Positions 9,991-19,505 of a DNA stretch of 64,000 nucleotides are shown piece after piece. Both the position numbers and the translations under genes were made by a program. How positions within the stretch are numbered: position 1 is the stretch's first letter; each line of letters begins with the position of its first letter. Under the pieces are notes generated by a model. That model was not told the DNA's origin. It searched no databases and was given only the letters and a program-made list of their open reading frames with translations. The DNA comes from Dechloromonas hankyongensis (lineage in GTDB: Bacteria > Pseudomonadota > Gammaproteobacteria > Burkholderiales > Rhodocyclaceae). Location of the stretch: NCBI RefSeq assembly GCF_022012295.1, contig NZ_JAKLTN010000002.1, forward strand, positions 744,001 to 808,000, given 5' to 3'.

Positions 9991-11307
9991 ATGAAAATCA
10001 GTATCTTCGGTCTGGGTTATGTCGGGGCGGTCTCCCTGGCCTGTCTCGCTCGCGACGGTCACGAAGTCATTGGTGTCGATGTCGACCAGACCAAGCTCGA
10101 TCTCATCAGCAGCGGCAAGACCCCGGTCGTCGAAGAAGGCATGGTTGATCTGGTCCAGCGTGTGGCTGCCTCCGGCCTCGTCAAGGTAACCCAAAATTCC
10201 GCCTACGCCATCGCCAATACCGACATTTCTTTGGTTTGCGTCGGCACTCCATCGGCCAACAACGGTAGCCAGGACCAGAGCGCCATGCTGCGTCTCGCCC
10301 AGCAGGCCGGCGAAGCCATGCGCCAGAAATCCTCGCCGCATATCTTCGTCTTCCGTTCCACGCTGGTGCCGGGCACCGTGGAGGACGTCATCCGCCCGAT
10401 CATCGAGGACGTTTCCGGCAAGAAGGAAGGCGTCGATTTCCACTGCTGCTTCCAGCCAGAATTCCTGCGCGAAGGCAGTTCGATCCGCGACTACGACAAG
10501 CCCCCCTTCACCGTCGTCGGCTGCAACCACGAGTATCCGGCCGAGCGCCTGCGCGCCCTGTTCGGCCACCTGCCCTGCGAGTTCTACCAGACCAGCGTAC
10601 GCTCGGCCGAAATGGTCAAATATTGCTGCAACAACTTCCATGCGCTGAAGATCACCTTCGCCAACGAAACTGCCCGCCTGTGCGAGGCGCTCGGGGTCAA
10701 TCCCTTCGAGGTCATGGATTTGGTCTGTCGTGACAAGCAGCTCAACATCTCGCCGGTATACCTCAAGCCGGGTTACGCCTTCGGTGGCTCCTGCCTGCCC
10801 AAGGATTTACGCGCTACGGTCTACCTGGCCAAGCAGGGTGATATCGAACTGCCGATGCACGCCGGTATCCTGGCATCGAACAAGATTCACGTCGAACACG
10901 CCATCCAGAAAGTCCTGAACACGGGTTCACGCAAGGTAGGTTTCGTCGGTCTGTCCTTCAAGACTGGAACCGATGACCTGCGTGAGTCCCCGCTGGTAAC
11001 ACTAGCCGAGCAATTGATCGGCAAGGGCGTTCAGTTGCGCGTCTACGATCCCGAAGTTCACCTATCGCGGCTACTCGGTGCCAATCGTCGCTTCATCGAA
11101 CAGCATGTTCCGCACATCGGCGAACTGATGCGCCCCGACCTTGCCGAAGTCGCCGCTGAATGCGATGTCCTGGTCGTTGGCTTGGCGACCAAGAAAATTT
11201 TTGCCGCGCTGGAACAGCATGTCACGGATAAGCACTACGTCCTCGACCTAGTTGGACTGCCTAACAAGGATGCCCTTAAAGGTCGCGTGGAGGGGCTTTG
11301 CTGGTAA
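9991..11307 (+). CDS. Nucleotide-sugar dehydrogenase, GDP-mannose 6-dehydrogenase (AlgD) type
   Basis: 438 aa from ATG 9991 (upstream in-frame codons lie in the preceding gene). Rossmann NAD-binding start IFGLGYVGAVSLACLARDGH; catalytic Cys268 in AFGGSCLPKD, the same residue number and motif as in Pseudomonas AlgD. It should oxidise a GDP- or UDP-hexose twice to the uronic acid using NAD. The AFGGSCLPKD motif and the length favour GDP-mannose over UDP-glucose; this is inference. Together with the TviB-type enzyme at 42052 it points to an acidic polymer whose carboxyls the amidotransferases could amidate. Confidence 0.9.
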   Translation: MKISIFGLGYVGAVSLACLARDGHEVIGVDVDQTKLDLISSGKTPVVEEGMVDLVQRVAASGLVKVTQNSAYAIANTDISLVCVGTPSANNGSQDQSAMLRLAQQAGEAMRQKSSPHIFVFRSTLVPGTVEDVIRPIIEDVSGKKEGVDFHCCFQPEFLREGSSIRDYDKPPFTVVGCNHEYPAERLRALFGHLPCEFYQTSVRSAEMVKYCCNNFHALKITFANETARLCEALGVNPFEVMDLVCRDKQLNISPVYLKPGYAFGGSCLPKDLRATVYLAKQGDIELPMHAGILASNKIHVEHAIQKVLNTGSRKVGFVGLSFKTGTDDLRESPLVTLAEQLIGKGVQLRVYDPEVHLSRLLGANRRFIEQHVPHIGELMRPDLAEVAAECDVLVVGLATKKIFAALEQHVTDKHYVLDLVGLPNKDALKGRVEGLCW

Positions 11308-13436
11308 CAGCAGCCGGTCGCCGGAAATGGCTCGGGCGCCTGCTGGCGCTCGACCTTTCCGTGTTGCTCGTGCTGGGCCTATGGCTCATCGCACAAGCGA
11401 TACCGAGTACAGAAGCAGTACGTCTGCGCAACGCCCTCACCTATGGGGGCACCATCGAGGCAGCCGACCTAAGGTGGGCTCCCGGCAACGCACCGCCCAG
11501 CTTCCTGTTTCAGGGAAAGCAGCTTCCGCCTGCCCTGGCCGAGGCAGTAAGCCAACTCGATTTCTCGCAAGTCTCCGACAACTGGACACGCAGCCAAGTC
11601 GTTGCCCGTCACCTGCAGGGCTACATCAAAGACAAAGGACCGGTCATGGCCGGTCTGGAACAAACCTACCGCAAGGTCGTCACCGAAGGCGAAGGCTACT
11701 GTGGCGACTATGCCCGCCTGTTCTCGGCCATGGCCCAAGCTGCAGGGATTCCCGTGCGGCAATGGAGTTTTTCGTTCGATGGTTACGGTGGCCATGGCCA
11801 TATTTTCAATGAAGTCTGGGATGAGCACTCCAGACGATGGCTCGCCATTGACGTTTACAACAACTATCTCTACGTCGATGCACAAAGCGGGAACCCGCTT
11901 TCAGCACTGGAATTCAGGGCTGCACTTCGTGGCGAACGCTCGCCTGCCGTATTGCGTCTGCTCGCCCCGGGCATACGTCCTGGCTTTGAAATACCGGAAA
12001 AAGCTACGGACTATTATCGACGCGGTGCCAACGAGTGGTATCTCCAGTGGGGCAGCGACGTTGTCGGCACCGATCAAAATCCCTGGGTCAAATCGACGGA
12101 TAAGCTGTCCCGGCACCTGGGCCAGCTCATGGCCATCGTTGCTGGCGTACAGCCGACTCTGCGCATCATTGCAACCCCGGAGAGCGCCGACAAAATCGCC
12201 GCGCTTGAGCGTCTGCACAAGCAACTCATCGTCGCCTTGCCTACATTCGCCATGCTACTGCTAGTAGCGCTTGCGCTAGGCATTGCCTGGCGCAAGGCGA
12301 GCGCTGAGAAAGCGGAATCCGCGTCGGATGACAGCAGCGCACTTCGCATTGCCATCGTCGGCCCACTCCCGCCCCCCTCCGGCGGCATGGCGAATCAATG
12401 CCGACAACTCGTCCGGCTGCTTCGTGATGAAGGCTTGATTGTCGAACTGGTACAAACCAATGCCGCATACCAACCCTCCTGGGTCGGCGGCGTCCCGGTC
12501 CTGCGTGCCTTCTTTCGCCTGATTCCTTATCTCTTGGCTCTCTGGCGCGCGAGTACGAGAAATCAGCTGTTTCACATATTCGCCAATTCCGGCTGGGCCT
12601 GGCACCTCTTCGCCGCCCCCGCCGTTGCGATGGCCCATCTCCGCGGCATTCCGGTCATCGTCAATTATCGGGGCGGCAATGCCGATCCCTTTTTGGCCAG
12701 CGCGCCGGGCTACGTTCTACGCATGCTGCGTGGAGTTTCCGCTGTCGTCACCCCGTCGGGTTTCCTACGCGACGTTTTCGCCAAGTACGGCATCTCCGCC
12801 ACCATCATCTCCAACATCATCGATCTGACTCGCTTCAAGCGGCGCAAGCCCGGCATTGAAAACAATGCACCTCACCTCATCGTCGCCCGAAATTTCGAGG
12901 AAATCTACGACATCCCGATGGCCATTCGCGCTTTTTCTAGCGTTTGCAAACGCTTCCCAGAAGCTCGCATGACCCTGGCCGGCACTGGGCCGGAGCGCAA
13001 CGCCTGCGAACGGCTGGCAACCGATCTGGGCATCCGCGATCGCATCCATTTCGCGGGCCGTATCGATAATGACCGGATACCCGAGCTTTACGCCAATGCC
13101 GATATTGCGATAAATCCCAGCACCGTCGACAACATGCCGATCTCCATCCTGGAAGCCTACGCGAGCGGCGTCCCAGTGGTTACGACCGATGTCGGTGGCA
13201 TCCCCTATATTGCCGAGCATGAAAAAACGGCACTTCTGGTCCCGGCAAGGAACCCCGATGCGATGGCCAATGCCATCCTGCTCCTGCTGGACACCCCGGC
13301 CCTTGCCGAAACCCTTATCGCCAATGGGCTTCACGAGGCCGAAACCTATGCCTGGCCCGTCGTCCGGGAATGCTGGACCGGACTCTATCGGCAGTTACTC
13401 ACCCGCCAGCTGTCTGCCGCCAAGGAAATGGCATGA
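11298..13436 (+). CDS. Membrane transglutaminase-like domain fused to GT4 glycosyltransferase
   Basis: 712 aa in two parts. Residues 1-35 hold an N-terminal membrane segment; 80-200 a transglutaminase-like papain fold with Cys135 (GYCGDYARL), His168 (HIFNEVW) and Asp185 (WLAIDVY); 310-331 a second membrane segment; 349-712 a GT4 glycosyltransferase (IVGPLPPPSGGMANQ, SILEAYASGVPVV). The topology puts the Cys/His/Asp domain in the periplasm and the transferase in the cytoplasm. Start is TTG 11298: GGAGG at 11289-11293 sits 4 bases before it, and it overlaps the dehydrogenase end by 10 bp. No ATG start fits. Function of the fusion is unknown. Confidence 0.85.
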   Translation: MLVTAAGRRKWLGRLLALDLSVLLVLGLWLIAQAIPSTEAVRLRNALTYGGTIEAADLRWAPGNAPPSFLFQGKQLPPALAEAVSQLDFSQVSDNWTRSQVVARHLQGYIKDKGPVMAGLEQTYRKVVTEGEGYCGDYARLFSAMAQAAGIPVRQWSFSFDGYGGHGHIFNEVWDEHSRRWLAIDVYNNYLYVDAQSGNPLSALEFRAALRGERSPAVLRLLAPGIRPGFEIPEKATDYYRRGANEWYLQWGSDVVGTDQNPWVKSTDKLSRHLGQLMAIVAGVQPTLRIIATPESADKIAALERLHKQLIVALPTFAMLLLVALALGIAWRKASAEKAESASDDSSALRIAIVGPLPPPSGGMANQCRQLVRLLRDEGLIVELVQTNAAYQPSWVGGVPVLRAFFRLIPYLLALWRASTRNQLFHIFANSGWAWHLFAAPAVAMAHLRGIPVIVNYRGGNADPFLASAPGYVLRMLRGVSAVVTPSGFLRDVFAKYGISATIISNIIDLTRFKRRKPGIENNAPHLIVARNFEEIYDIPMAIRAFSSVCKRFPEARMTLAGTGPERNACERLATDLGIRDRIHFAGRIDNDRIPELYANADIAINPSTVDNMPISILEAYASGVPVVTTDVGGIPYIAEHEKTALLVPARNPDAMANAILLLLDTPALAETLIANGLHEAETYAWPVVRECWTGLYRQLLTRQLSAAKEMA

Positions 13437-14806
13437 GCCTCTATACCCAACTCTGTTCACGGATCATCTTCCCTCTCCACGAGCAGTTCAAGCACCATGA
13501 CTCGGTGGCAGTACGGCAGCGGCTCGAAGAACAGCAGTGGCAACCACGAACCGAGTTGGAGACATGGCGTATCTCCCGTCTACGGGATTTCCTGGCACGT
13601 GTCGACAAACACGTTCCCTATTACCGCGATCTCTTTGCCCGCATCGGCTTCAAACCGGAAACGCTGTCATCCGTGGATGACCTTCACGCACTCCCGCTGA
13701 CTGACAAGGCGATGATGCGCGCCGCCGGCGACGCATTGAAAGCAGAGAACGCACAAAACCTATCGCGCTACAACACTGGCGGCTCTTCCGGCGAACCGTT
13801 GATTTTCTACATCGGCAAAGACCGCAAGAGCCACGACGTCGGCGCCAAGTGGCGTGTGACGCGCTGGTGGGGCGTTGACATCGGAGATCCTGAAATTGTC
13901 GTCTGGGGCAGCCCGATCGAACTGGGCGCACAAGACCGGGTACGGATGGCTCGAGACAAATTGTTGCGGACCGAATTGTTGCCTGCCTTCGAAATGTCGA
14001 AAACCAATCTCGACCGTTTTGTCGAGACGATACGAAGCCGTCGTCCAGCCATGTTATTCGGCTATCCCTCCTCGCTTTCGATGATCGCCAAGCATGCCGA
14101 AACCAATGGTGTCAGGCTAGACAACATCGGCATCAAGGCCGCTTTCGTCACCAGCGAGCGTCTCTACGACGAACAGCGCGCGACAATTCAGAAAATATTC
14201 GGATGCCCAGTGGCCAATGGCTACGGTGCGCGGGATGCCGGCTTTCTCGCTCATGAATGCCCGCAAGGTGGAATGCACTTGCAGGCCGAGGACATCATTG
14301 TCGAAATTGTGGACAGCGAAGGGAATCCGCTTCCCCACGGCCAATCTGGGGAGATCGTGGTCACCCATACGGCCAGCCACGAATTTCCTTTCATTCGTTA
14401 TCGGACAGGGGATATCGGCGTACTCTCCGACGACACCTGCAAATGCGGACGTACCCTCCCCCTGCTCAAGGAAATCCAGGGACGAACCACTGATTTCATC
14501 GTCGCTGCGAACGGGACGGTCATGCATGGCCTCTCGCTCATCTACACAGCCCGCGATCTACCCGGTATGCAACAGTTCAAGATCGTTCAGCACAGCCTGG
14601 AGCACACCGAGGTATTGCTCGTCACTCAGCCGCCATTCGGCCCGGATTCTGAAGAGCGCCTTATTCGGGACTACAAGGCGCGGCTGGGGCAGAACGTACG
14701 CGTTACCCTCACCCACGTTACTGAAATCCCCCGCGAAAAATCCGGCAAGTACCGGTATGTGGTCAGCCACGTCAAAAGCGCCGCCGCGCAAGCATCTCAA
14801 AGTTAA
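13433..14806 (+). CDS. Phenylacetate-CoA ligase-like (PaaK/CapK) adenylate-forming protein
   Basis: 457 aa from ATG 13433, overlapping the upstream stop (ATGA). AMP-binding features of the PaaK/CapK branch: YNTGGSSGEPLIFYIG, GYGARDAG, the FIRYRTGDIG hinge, and a C-terminal EKSGKYRYVVS lysine region. Cysteines in CKCGRTLPLL form the small zinc-like knuckle seen in this branch. CapK-like proteins in capsule loci are thought to activate a carboxylate; the substrate here is unknown. Part of the xrtA operon. Confidence 0.88.
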   Translation: MSLYTQLCSRIIFPLHEQFKHHDSVAVRQRLEEQQWQPRTELETWRISRLRDFLARVDKHVPYYRDLFARIGFKPETLSSVDDLHALPLTDKAMMRAAGDALKAENAQNLSRYNTGGSSGEPLIFYIGKDRKSHDVGAKWRVTRWWGVDIGDPEIVVWGSPIELGAQDRVRMARDKLLRTELLPAFEMSKTNLDRFVETIRSRRPAMLFGYPSSLSMIAKHAETNGVRLDNIGIKAAFVTSERLYDEQRATIQKIFGCPVANGYGARDAGFLAHECPQGGMHLQAEDIIVEIVDSEGNPLPHGQSGEIVVTHTASHEFPFIRYRTGDIGVLSDDTCKCGRTLPLLKEIQGRTTDFIVAANGTVMHGLSLIYTARDLPGMQQFKIVQHSLEHTEVLLVTQPPFGPDSEERLIRDYKARLGQNVRVTLTHVTEIPREKSGKYRYVVSHVKSAAAQASQS

Positions 14807-14815
14807 GCGAAGACC

Positions 14816-16111
14816 ATGCGTGACATATTCATAACGGCGATCATCTGCGGGCTAATCCCCTTCATCCTGAAAAACCCCAGAATTGGTGCCTACTCCTGGG
14901 CCTGGCTGGCGATGATGATTCCCCACCGCCTGGCCTATGGCTTCGCCCGAACCCTTCCGTTTTCCCAAGTCGTAGGCATCGCTACACTCATCGGTTTCCT
15001 ATTCTCCAAGGAAAAAAAGCCCTTTCCACTCTCAACGATTACCGTTATTTATCTGTCTTTCCTCGGTTGGATGACCATGACTTCATTCTTCGCCGTCGAC
15101 ACCCCTGAAGCTATTTGGGCGCGCTGGGAATATGTAATGAAAATTCACCTCTTCCTGATGCTGACCCTGATGCTGCTCCGTGGCAGGCAACAGATTGAGC
15201 AATTAATCTGGGTGATCACGCTGTCAATTGGTTTTTACGGACTCAAAGGCGGACTATTCACACTGCAAACAGGCGGTGGAGGGCGAGTTTGGGGGCCACC
15301 AGGTGGTGTTATTTCGGGTAATAACGAACTCGGCGTTGCGCTGGTCATGCTCGTCCCATTCATGTACTACCTCTTCCAGACTTCGACACGCCGCTACATC
15401 CGAAACGGAATGCTATTTCTCATTGCGGCAACCTTCCTTGGTATTCTGGGAACCCAGTCACGAGGTGCATTGCTTGCCCTTGTCTGCATGGCTTTTTTTG
15501 TTGCAATCAAGGGAAAACGGCCGATCATAACCACGTCGATCATAGGTGGATTACTGATTACGGCCATCGCCTTCATGCCAGACTCCTGGAACAGCCGAAT
15601 GAACACTATCGAGTCGTATGATCTCGATGCCTCTGCGATGTCAAGGGTTTACACCTGGAAAACCATCTGGAATTTGGCGATTGATCGCCCGCTTGTCGGC
15701 GCAGGGTTCAATACAGACATTCCAATCATCTTCGCAACCTACGCACCATTTGACATGGAAAAATTCGACTTCCAAGGTACGGTTTACGTCGCCCATAGCA
15801 TCTATTTCCAAGCACTAGGGGAACATGGTTTTCCCGGTTTAATCCTATATGTGTTGATCGGTATCCTAGCGTGGCGTAAGGCAGGAAAACTGGCTGCCAA
15901 GGCCCAACGACACCCTGATTATGCAGAATGGATTCCCCTGCTTATGAGAATGACTCAAGCCAGTCTTGCTGGATTTGCCGCAGGAGGGGCATTCCTATCG
16001 TTGGTACATTTCGACCTCCCCTACTACATTGTTGCTTTCGTCGTTCTAGTTGACGCTACGCTGAAGGAGGATGTCGATAAAACAACTGCTCTAACGCGGG
16101 AAAATGAATAA
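14816..16111 (+). CDS. O-antigen-ligase-like O-glycosylation ligase, XrtA-associated (TIGR03097-like)
   Basis: 431-aa polytopic inner-membrane protein with about ten hydrophobic spans, and a large periplasmic loop. It has the Wzy_C/WaaL-type motif GTQSRGALLAL and the H-containing loop (AHSIYFQALGEHG) that carries ligase/polymerase catalytic residues. N-terminal RDIFITAIICGLIPFILKNP resembles TIGR03097. Predicted to transfer or polymerise lipid-linked glycans outside the membrane. It starts 9 bp after the ligase gene. It could be a Wzy polymerase rather than a protein glycosylation ligase. Confidence 0.88.
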   Translation: MRDIFITAIICGLIPFILKNPRIGAYSWAWLAMMIPHRLAYGFARTLPFSQVVGIATLIGFLFSKEKKPFPLSTITVIYLSFLGWMTMTSFFAVDTPEAIWARWEYVMKIHLFLMLTLMLLRGRQQIEQLIWVITLSIGFYGLKGGLFTLQTGGGGRVWGPPGGVISGNNELGVALVMLVPFMYYLFQTSTRRYIRNGMLFLIAATFLGILGTQSRGALLALVCMAFFVAIKGKRPIITTSIIGGLLITAIAFMPDSWNSRMNTIESYDLDASAMSRVYTWKTIWNLAIDRPLVGAGFNTDIPIIFATYAPFDMEKFDFQGTVYVAHSIYFQALGEHGFPGLILYVLIGILAWRKAGKLAAKAQRHPDYAEWIPLLMRMTQASLAGFAAGGAFLSLVHFDLPYYIVAFVVLVDATLKEDVDKTTALTRENE

Positions 16112-16158
16112 ATTAATCTAACCCCTAAGAAATCATCACACACGGAAGGTGCCTAATC

Positions 16159-16863
16159 ATGACAGTTCTCGCTGAACGGTTGCTTGAAAAGTACTACCGG
16201 AACTCACCTCATCCATACAGAATATTCGAAGAGCGTATTGCAACGCTCGTTAATCAAAAATCAACTCTTCTAGATGCAGGATGTGGAAGAACGCTCCCTG
16301 TTCTTCGGAAATATGCAGGAAAAGCCTCACGCTTAATTGGCGTTGAATTGGTTGATTTTACCGATGTTCCCGAAGGGATCGAAACTTACAACGCTGATTT
16401 ATCCCAAATTCCCCTGGCTGACGGCAGCGTCGACATCATCATGTCACGAAGTGTGTTTGAGCACCTAGTCAATCCGGAGAGTGTATACCGTGAATTTGCT
16501 AGGGTTCTTCGACCGGGCGGTCTGGTTATTTTCCTCACGGCGAATATGTGGGACTACGGAACCCTAGTTGCAAAGCTGATACCAAATCGGTATCACGCAA
16601 GCATTGTAAAGCATACAGAAGGCAGAGCAGAGGAAGATACATTTCCTACAGCATACCGCACGAATACCAGAAATGATGTGGAACGCCTTGCACAACAAAC
16701 TGGATTAACAGTAAGAAAGTTCGAATATCTAAATCAATACCCCAATTACTTGATGTTTAATGGGGCGTTCTTTTTCGTGGGAATGTGCTTTGAACGAGTA
16801 ACTAGCCGGTTCAATTTTTTGCGCTTTCTCCGAGGGTGGATACTAGTCACATTGCAAAAATAA
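16159..16863 (+). CDS. Class I SAM-dependent methyltransferase
   Basis: 234 aa. Rossmann SAM site LLDAGCGRTLPVL at about residues 36-48, then acidic loop and MSRSVFEHLVNPE, as in Methyltransf_11 enzymes. GGAAGG at 16143-16148 is a good ribosome site. Base and codon use turn visibly AT-rich from here to 17903 (many AAA, ATA, TTA codons) compared with the GC-rich genes upstream, which suggests recent acquisition. Probably methylates a sugar or glycolipid of the EPS pathway (inference from location). Confidence 0.85.
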   Translation: MTVLAERLLEKYYRNSPHPYRIFEERIATLVNQKSTLLDAGCGRTLPVLRKYAGKASRLIGVELVDFTDVPEGIETYNADLSQIPLADGSVDIIMSRSVFEHLVNPESVYREFARVLRPGGLVIFLTANMWDYGTLVAKLIPNRYHASIVKHTEGRAEEDTFPTAYRTNTRNDVERLAQQTGLTVRKFEYLNQYPNYLMFNGAFFFVGMCFERVTSRFNFLRFLRGWILVTLQK

Positions 16864-16895
16864 AACGAAAACACACTTCTTCAGCCATACAAAAA

Positions 16896-17903
16896 ATGAC
16901 CACCCTTACATCTCTTTTAACACGTGCAGCATTTTCAGGATCCACAATACTGACATCCTCTCGACTGTCCATTTTAATATTCCACCGTGTTTTATCTCAG
17001 CCGGATCCGCTTTTTCCAGGAGAGTTCGACAAAGCGCGCTTCGACGTACTCATGTCATTCGTTGCTAGAACTTTCAACGTTATCACGTTGGGTGAAGCTG
17101 CAAAGAGGCTCAGTCAAAACAATCTCCCCCCCCGAACACTTGTCATTACATTCGATGATGGTTATGCAGATAACGCGGAAGTAGCTTTTCCAATACTTAA
17201 CAAATACGATATCCCGGCGACCTATTTTGTATCATCAGGCTTTCTCAATGGGGGCCGTATGTGGAACGACACCGTCATTGAATGTATCCGACATACCGAA
17301 TTTGATGAAATTGATCTTAGTAAGCTAGGCCTCGGTGTATGTAGTTTAATCAGCACGGAAGCGCGTAGCAAAACAATTAGCCTGATACTAGGAAAAATTA
17401 AATACCATAATCTTTCAGAACGCGAAGATGCTTTGGGCCATCTGGAATACTTGACAGGGAATAACATACTGCCAACAAACTTAATGATGAGTTCAGATCA
17501 GGTTTCCAAAATGCATCGCAATGGAATAGAAATAGGAGGGCACACAACAAACCATCCTATTCTCTCAAAATTAAACTTAAAAGACGCTGAAAATGAAATC
17601 GCAGGGGACCGGGATAGACTAGAAGGAATAATTGGTTCGTCAATTCGAGTTTTTGCTTATCCCAATGGCAAACCTAATCATGATTACACCGTCGAGCATG
17701 CTCGACTAATTGAGAAAATGGGGTTTCAATGTGCCGTGACAACCGCAAAAGGTGCCGCTAAAACGGGGGCTGATCTGTTTCAACTGCCACGCCACACTCC
17801 TTGGGGAACATTTCTACCCGTATGGTCTGCGCGACTATTAATGAACCAATTGCAAGCACGCTTCGATGTGGCATCACCGCTATTATCTTACCCCACCAAC
17901 TGA
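16896..17903 (+). CDS. Polysaccharide deacetylase family protein (NodB-like)
   Basis: 335 aa from ATG 16896; a GTG at 16836 would lie inside the preceding gene, and neither has a strong ribosome site. NodB domain motifs: IFHRVL, metal/catalytic TFDDGY, and the metal histidines in HTTNHPILSKL. Family members remove N- or O-acetyl groups from polysaccharides. The start I chose gives little room for a signal peptide, though a weakly hydrophobic N-terminus (residues 4-25) may serve. Same AT-rich composition as the methyltransferase before it. Ends 24 bp before a convergent gene. Confidence 0.87.
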   Translation: MTTLTSLLTRAAFSGSTILTSSRLSILIFHRVLSQPDPLFPGEFDKARFDVLMSFVARTFNVITLGEAAKRLSQNNLPPRTLVITFDDGYADNAEVAFPILNKYDIPATYFVSSGFLNGGRMWNDTVIECIRHTEFDEIDLSKLGLGVCSLISTEARSKTISLILGKIKYHNLSEREDALGHLEYLTGNNILPTNLMMSSDQVSKMHRNGIEIGGHTTNHPILSKLNLKDAENEIAGDRDRLEGIIGSSIRVFAYPNGKPNHDYTVEHARLIEKMGFQCAVTTAKGAAKTGADLFQLPRHTPWGTFLPVWSARLLMNQLQARFDVASPLLSYPTN

Positions 17904-17927
17904 GACTCACAAAACAGAAATAATAAA

Positions 17928-19505
17928 TCAGTGTTTCTCTAGAGAAGAATTACTTTCTGGGCCTAATATCATTGGCCCAATGTACTTCCTAGCCACCACA
18001 ACGTTATCCACAAAAAGGTGTTGATCATGCGGCGAAGGATCAATTCCTCCATGATATATGTTAATCCAGACATCCTCGATATGCAGACGATCAATGCTCC
18101 GATAACGGAGGTTGGCTCTTTCCATTATCAAGCGCCCATCCAGCCAAATCTGTAAAACACCATCAGAAGCGTTTGGTGAATTAAGTTTCACTCGCTGCTC
18201 AATGCAGTACCAACGATTTTTCGCCAACAATGCACTTGGCCATGGCCAATACTCTCCATATTGACTACCCATTCCTGCATGATATGCATAGGTGCCGAGC
18301 TGAGTCAGGCCACGCATGGGGTGATCCCCTTCAAAAATTCGTAAAAAACCGCCACGCATAGACCAACCGTTAGTGCCATCAGAACGGCGTCCTCCCCAAC
18401 CGGCGGTATTGTAGGTGCCAGCCATACCCGGCATCTTCCCTCCGTCGAGTGTGGGATTCCAGTCATCCGCAAAACGGAGGTAGTAACGAAAATACAAGTC
18501 GTCTGGCTCCTTACCGAGAACATTGGTTTTGAACCTTACATCCGATCCATAGTTGCTGCCCTTCTTGAGATTGATACGCAGTGCGGGCCCCGAAAGCGGA
18601 ACAAAGCGCAGACTGGGTGAGTCTCTGACGATATCTATTTCGCCACTTGCATTGGCCCATTTTGATTTCCACATTAAGCCCTCATCAAAACCAGATGCAA
18701 ACACGACATCCGGATGCTTCTCAATACCGCGATCATTCTCAAAAGCTGCGGCAATACCTTGGCGCGGTGCGTTGGCAGGAAATGCAGGAAGCACTGTATT
18801 AAACACACCGATACGCAGCGTGCTGGGCTGCCCCTTGGCATTGGTCATCAATAAGCGGGCGCGTGCCAGCTTGCGCCCTTCTAAATATTGCGGTAATTCG
18901 AATTCGAGCAGAGCATTTTCCTGTCCACTGATTACTAGCGGATCAATCCGCCCAATGGCGCGGTAGGTCGAACAGTTGAGGTGGGTGTCGGCAATTGGCT
19001 TCCTGTTCTCCCGCGTTCCATCCGCATATTCCAGCACCAATATCGGCCAATTTGTCGGGGTGCGATTTTCACGACTGTTAAACACTGCATAGCCAGTGCC
19101 CCCTACGGCTCTCAGGAAAAACGCGCCCCGCGCCTGATTTTTGGCAGCCCATTTACGAACTAAGTTTGTTACTTCCCAGACTGCACCGATCGCCGTGACC
19201 GACGCAACATCGAATGCCTCGTCGCCATACATTTTCCCGTTGGCATCCAGCCAGTCGCCCAAAGAGCGCTGCCACGGAAGAATATCTGCCAGAAAATGCG
19301 AGCATGTGGCGCCACCTTCGCCTTCATACAAGCGCAGACGGTCTGCAGGCTCATTCGATGCCCCGCCTCCCGCCGCCACAGACAATTCGGCTGCAAGGCA
19401 AATCAGCAATCCTCCAATCAAATGGCCAATCCGAGCCGCAAATGTCATAGGTTTATGCAGGAACTCACAACCCAGACCAGATATTGCTGATGCTGAATTG
19501 CTCAT
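17928..19505 (-). CDS. Secreted polysaccharide lyase-like protein (PL14 fold candidate)
   Basis: 525 aa. Start ATG 19505 is fixed by a strong AAGGAGG at 19510-19516 and ATGA overlap with the upstream flippase; an internal ATG at 19448 has no ribosome site. Residues about 25-45 are a signal peptide ending near AELSVAAGG. The C-terminal half has the jelly-roll signature of polysaccharide lyase family 14-like proteins: YFRYYLRFADDW, GGKMPGMAGTY, and a final HLFVDNVVVARKYIGP strand. The N-terminal half is unassigned, probably carbohydrate binding. It likely trims the exported EPS in the periplasm. The family call is from memory of motifs, not a search. Confidence 0.7.
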   Translation of the reverse strand: MSNSASAISGLGCEFLHKPMTFAARIGHLIGGLLICLAAELSVAAGGGASNEPADRLRLYEGEGGATCSHFLADILPWQRSLGDWLDANGKMYGDEAFDVASVTAIGAVWEVTNLVRKWAAKNQARGAFFLRAVGGTGYAVFNSRENRTPTNWPILVLEYADGTRENRKPIADTHLNCSTYRAIGRIDPLVISGQENALLEFELPQYLEGRKLARARLLMTNAKGQPSTLRIGVFNTVLPAFPANAPRQGIAAAFENDRGIEKHPDVVFASGFDEGLMWKSKWANASGEIDIVRDSPSLRFVPLSGPALRINLKKGSNYGSDVRFKTNVLGKEPDDLYFRYYLRFADDWNPTLDGGKMPGMAGTYNTAGWGGRRSDGTNGWSMRGGFLRIFEGDHPMRGLTQLGTYAYHAGMGSQYGEYWPWPSALLAKNRWYCIEQRVKLNSPNASDGVLQIWLDGRLIMERANLRYRSIDRLHIEDVWINIYHGGIDPSPHDQHLFVDNVVVARKYIGPMILGPESNSSLEKH

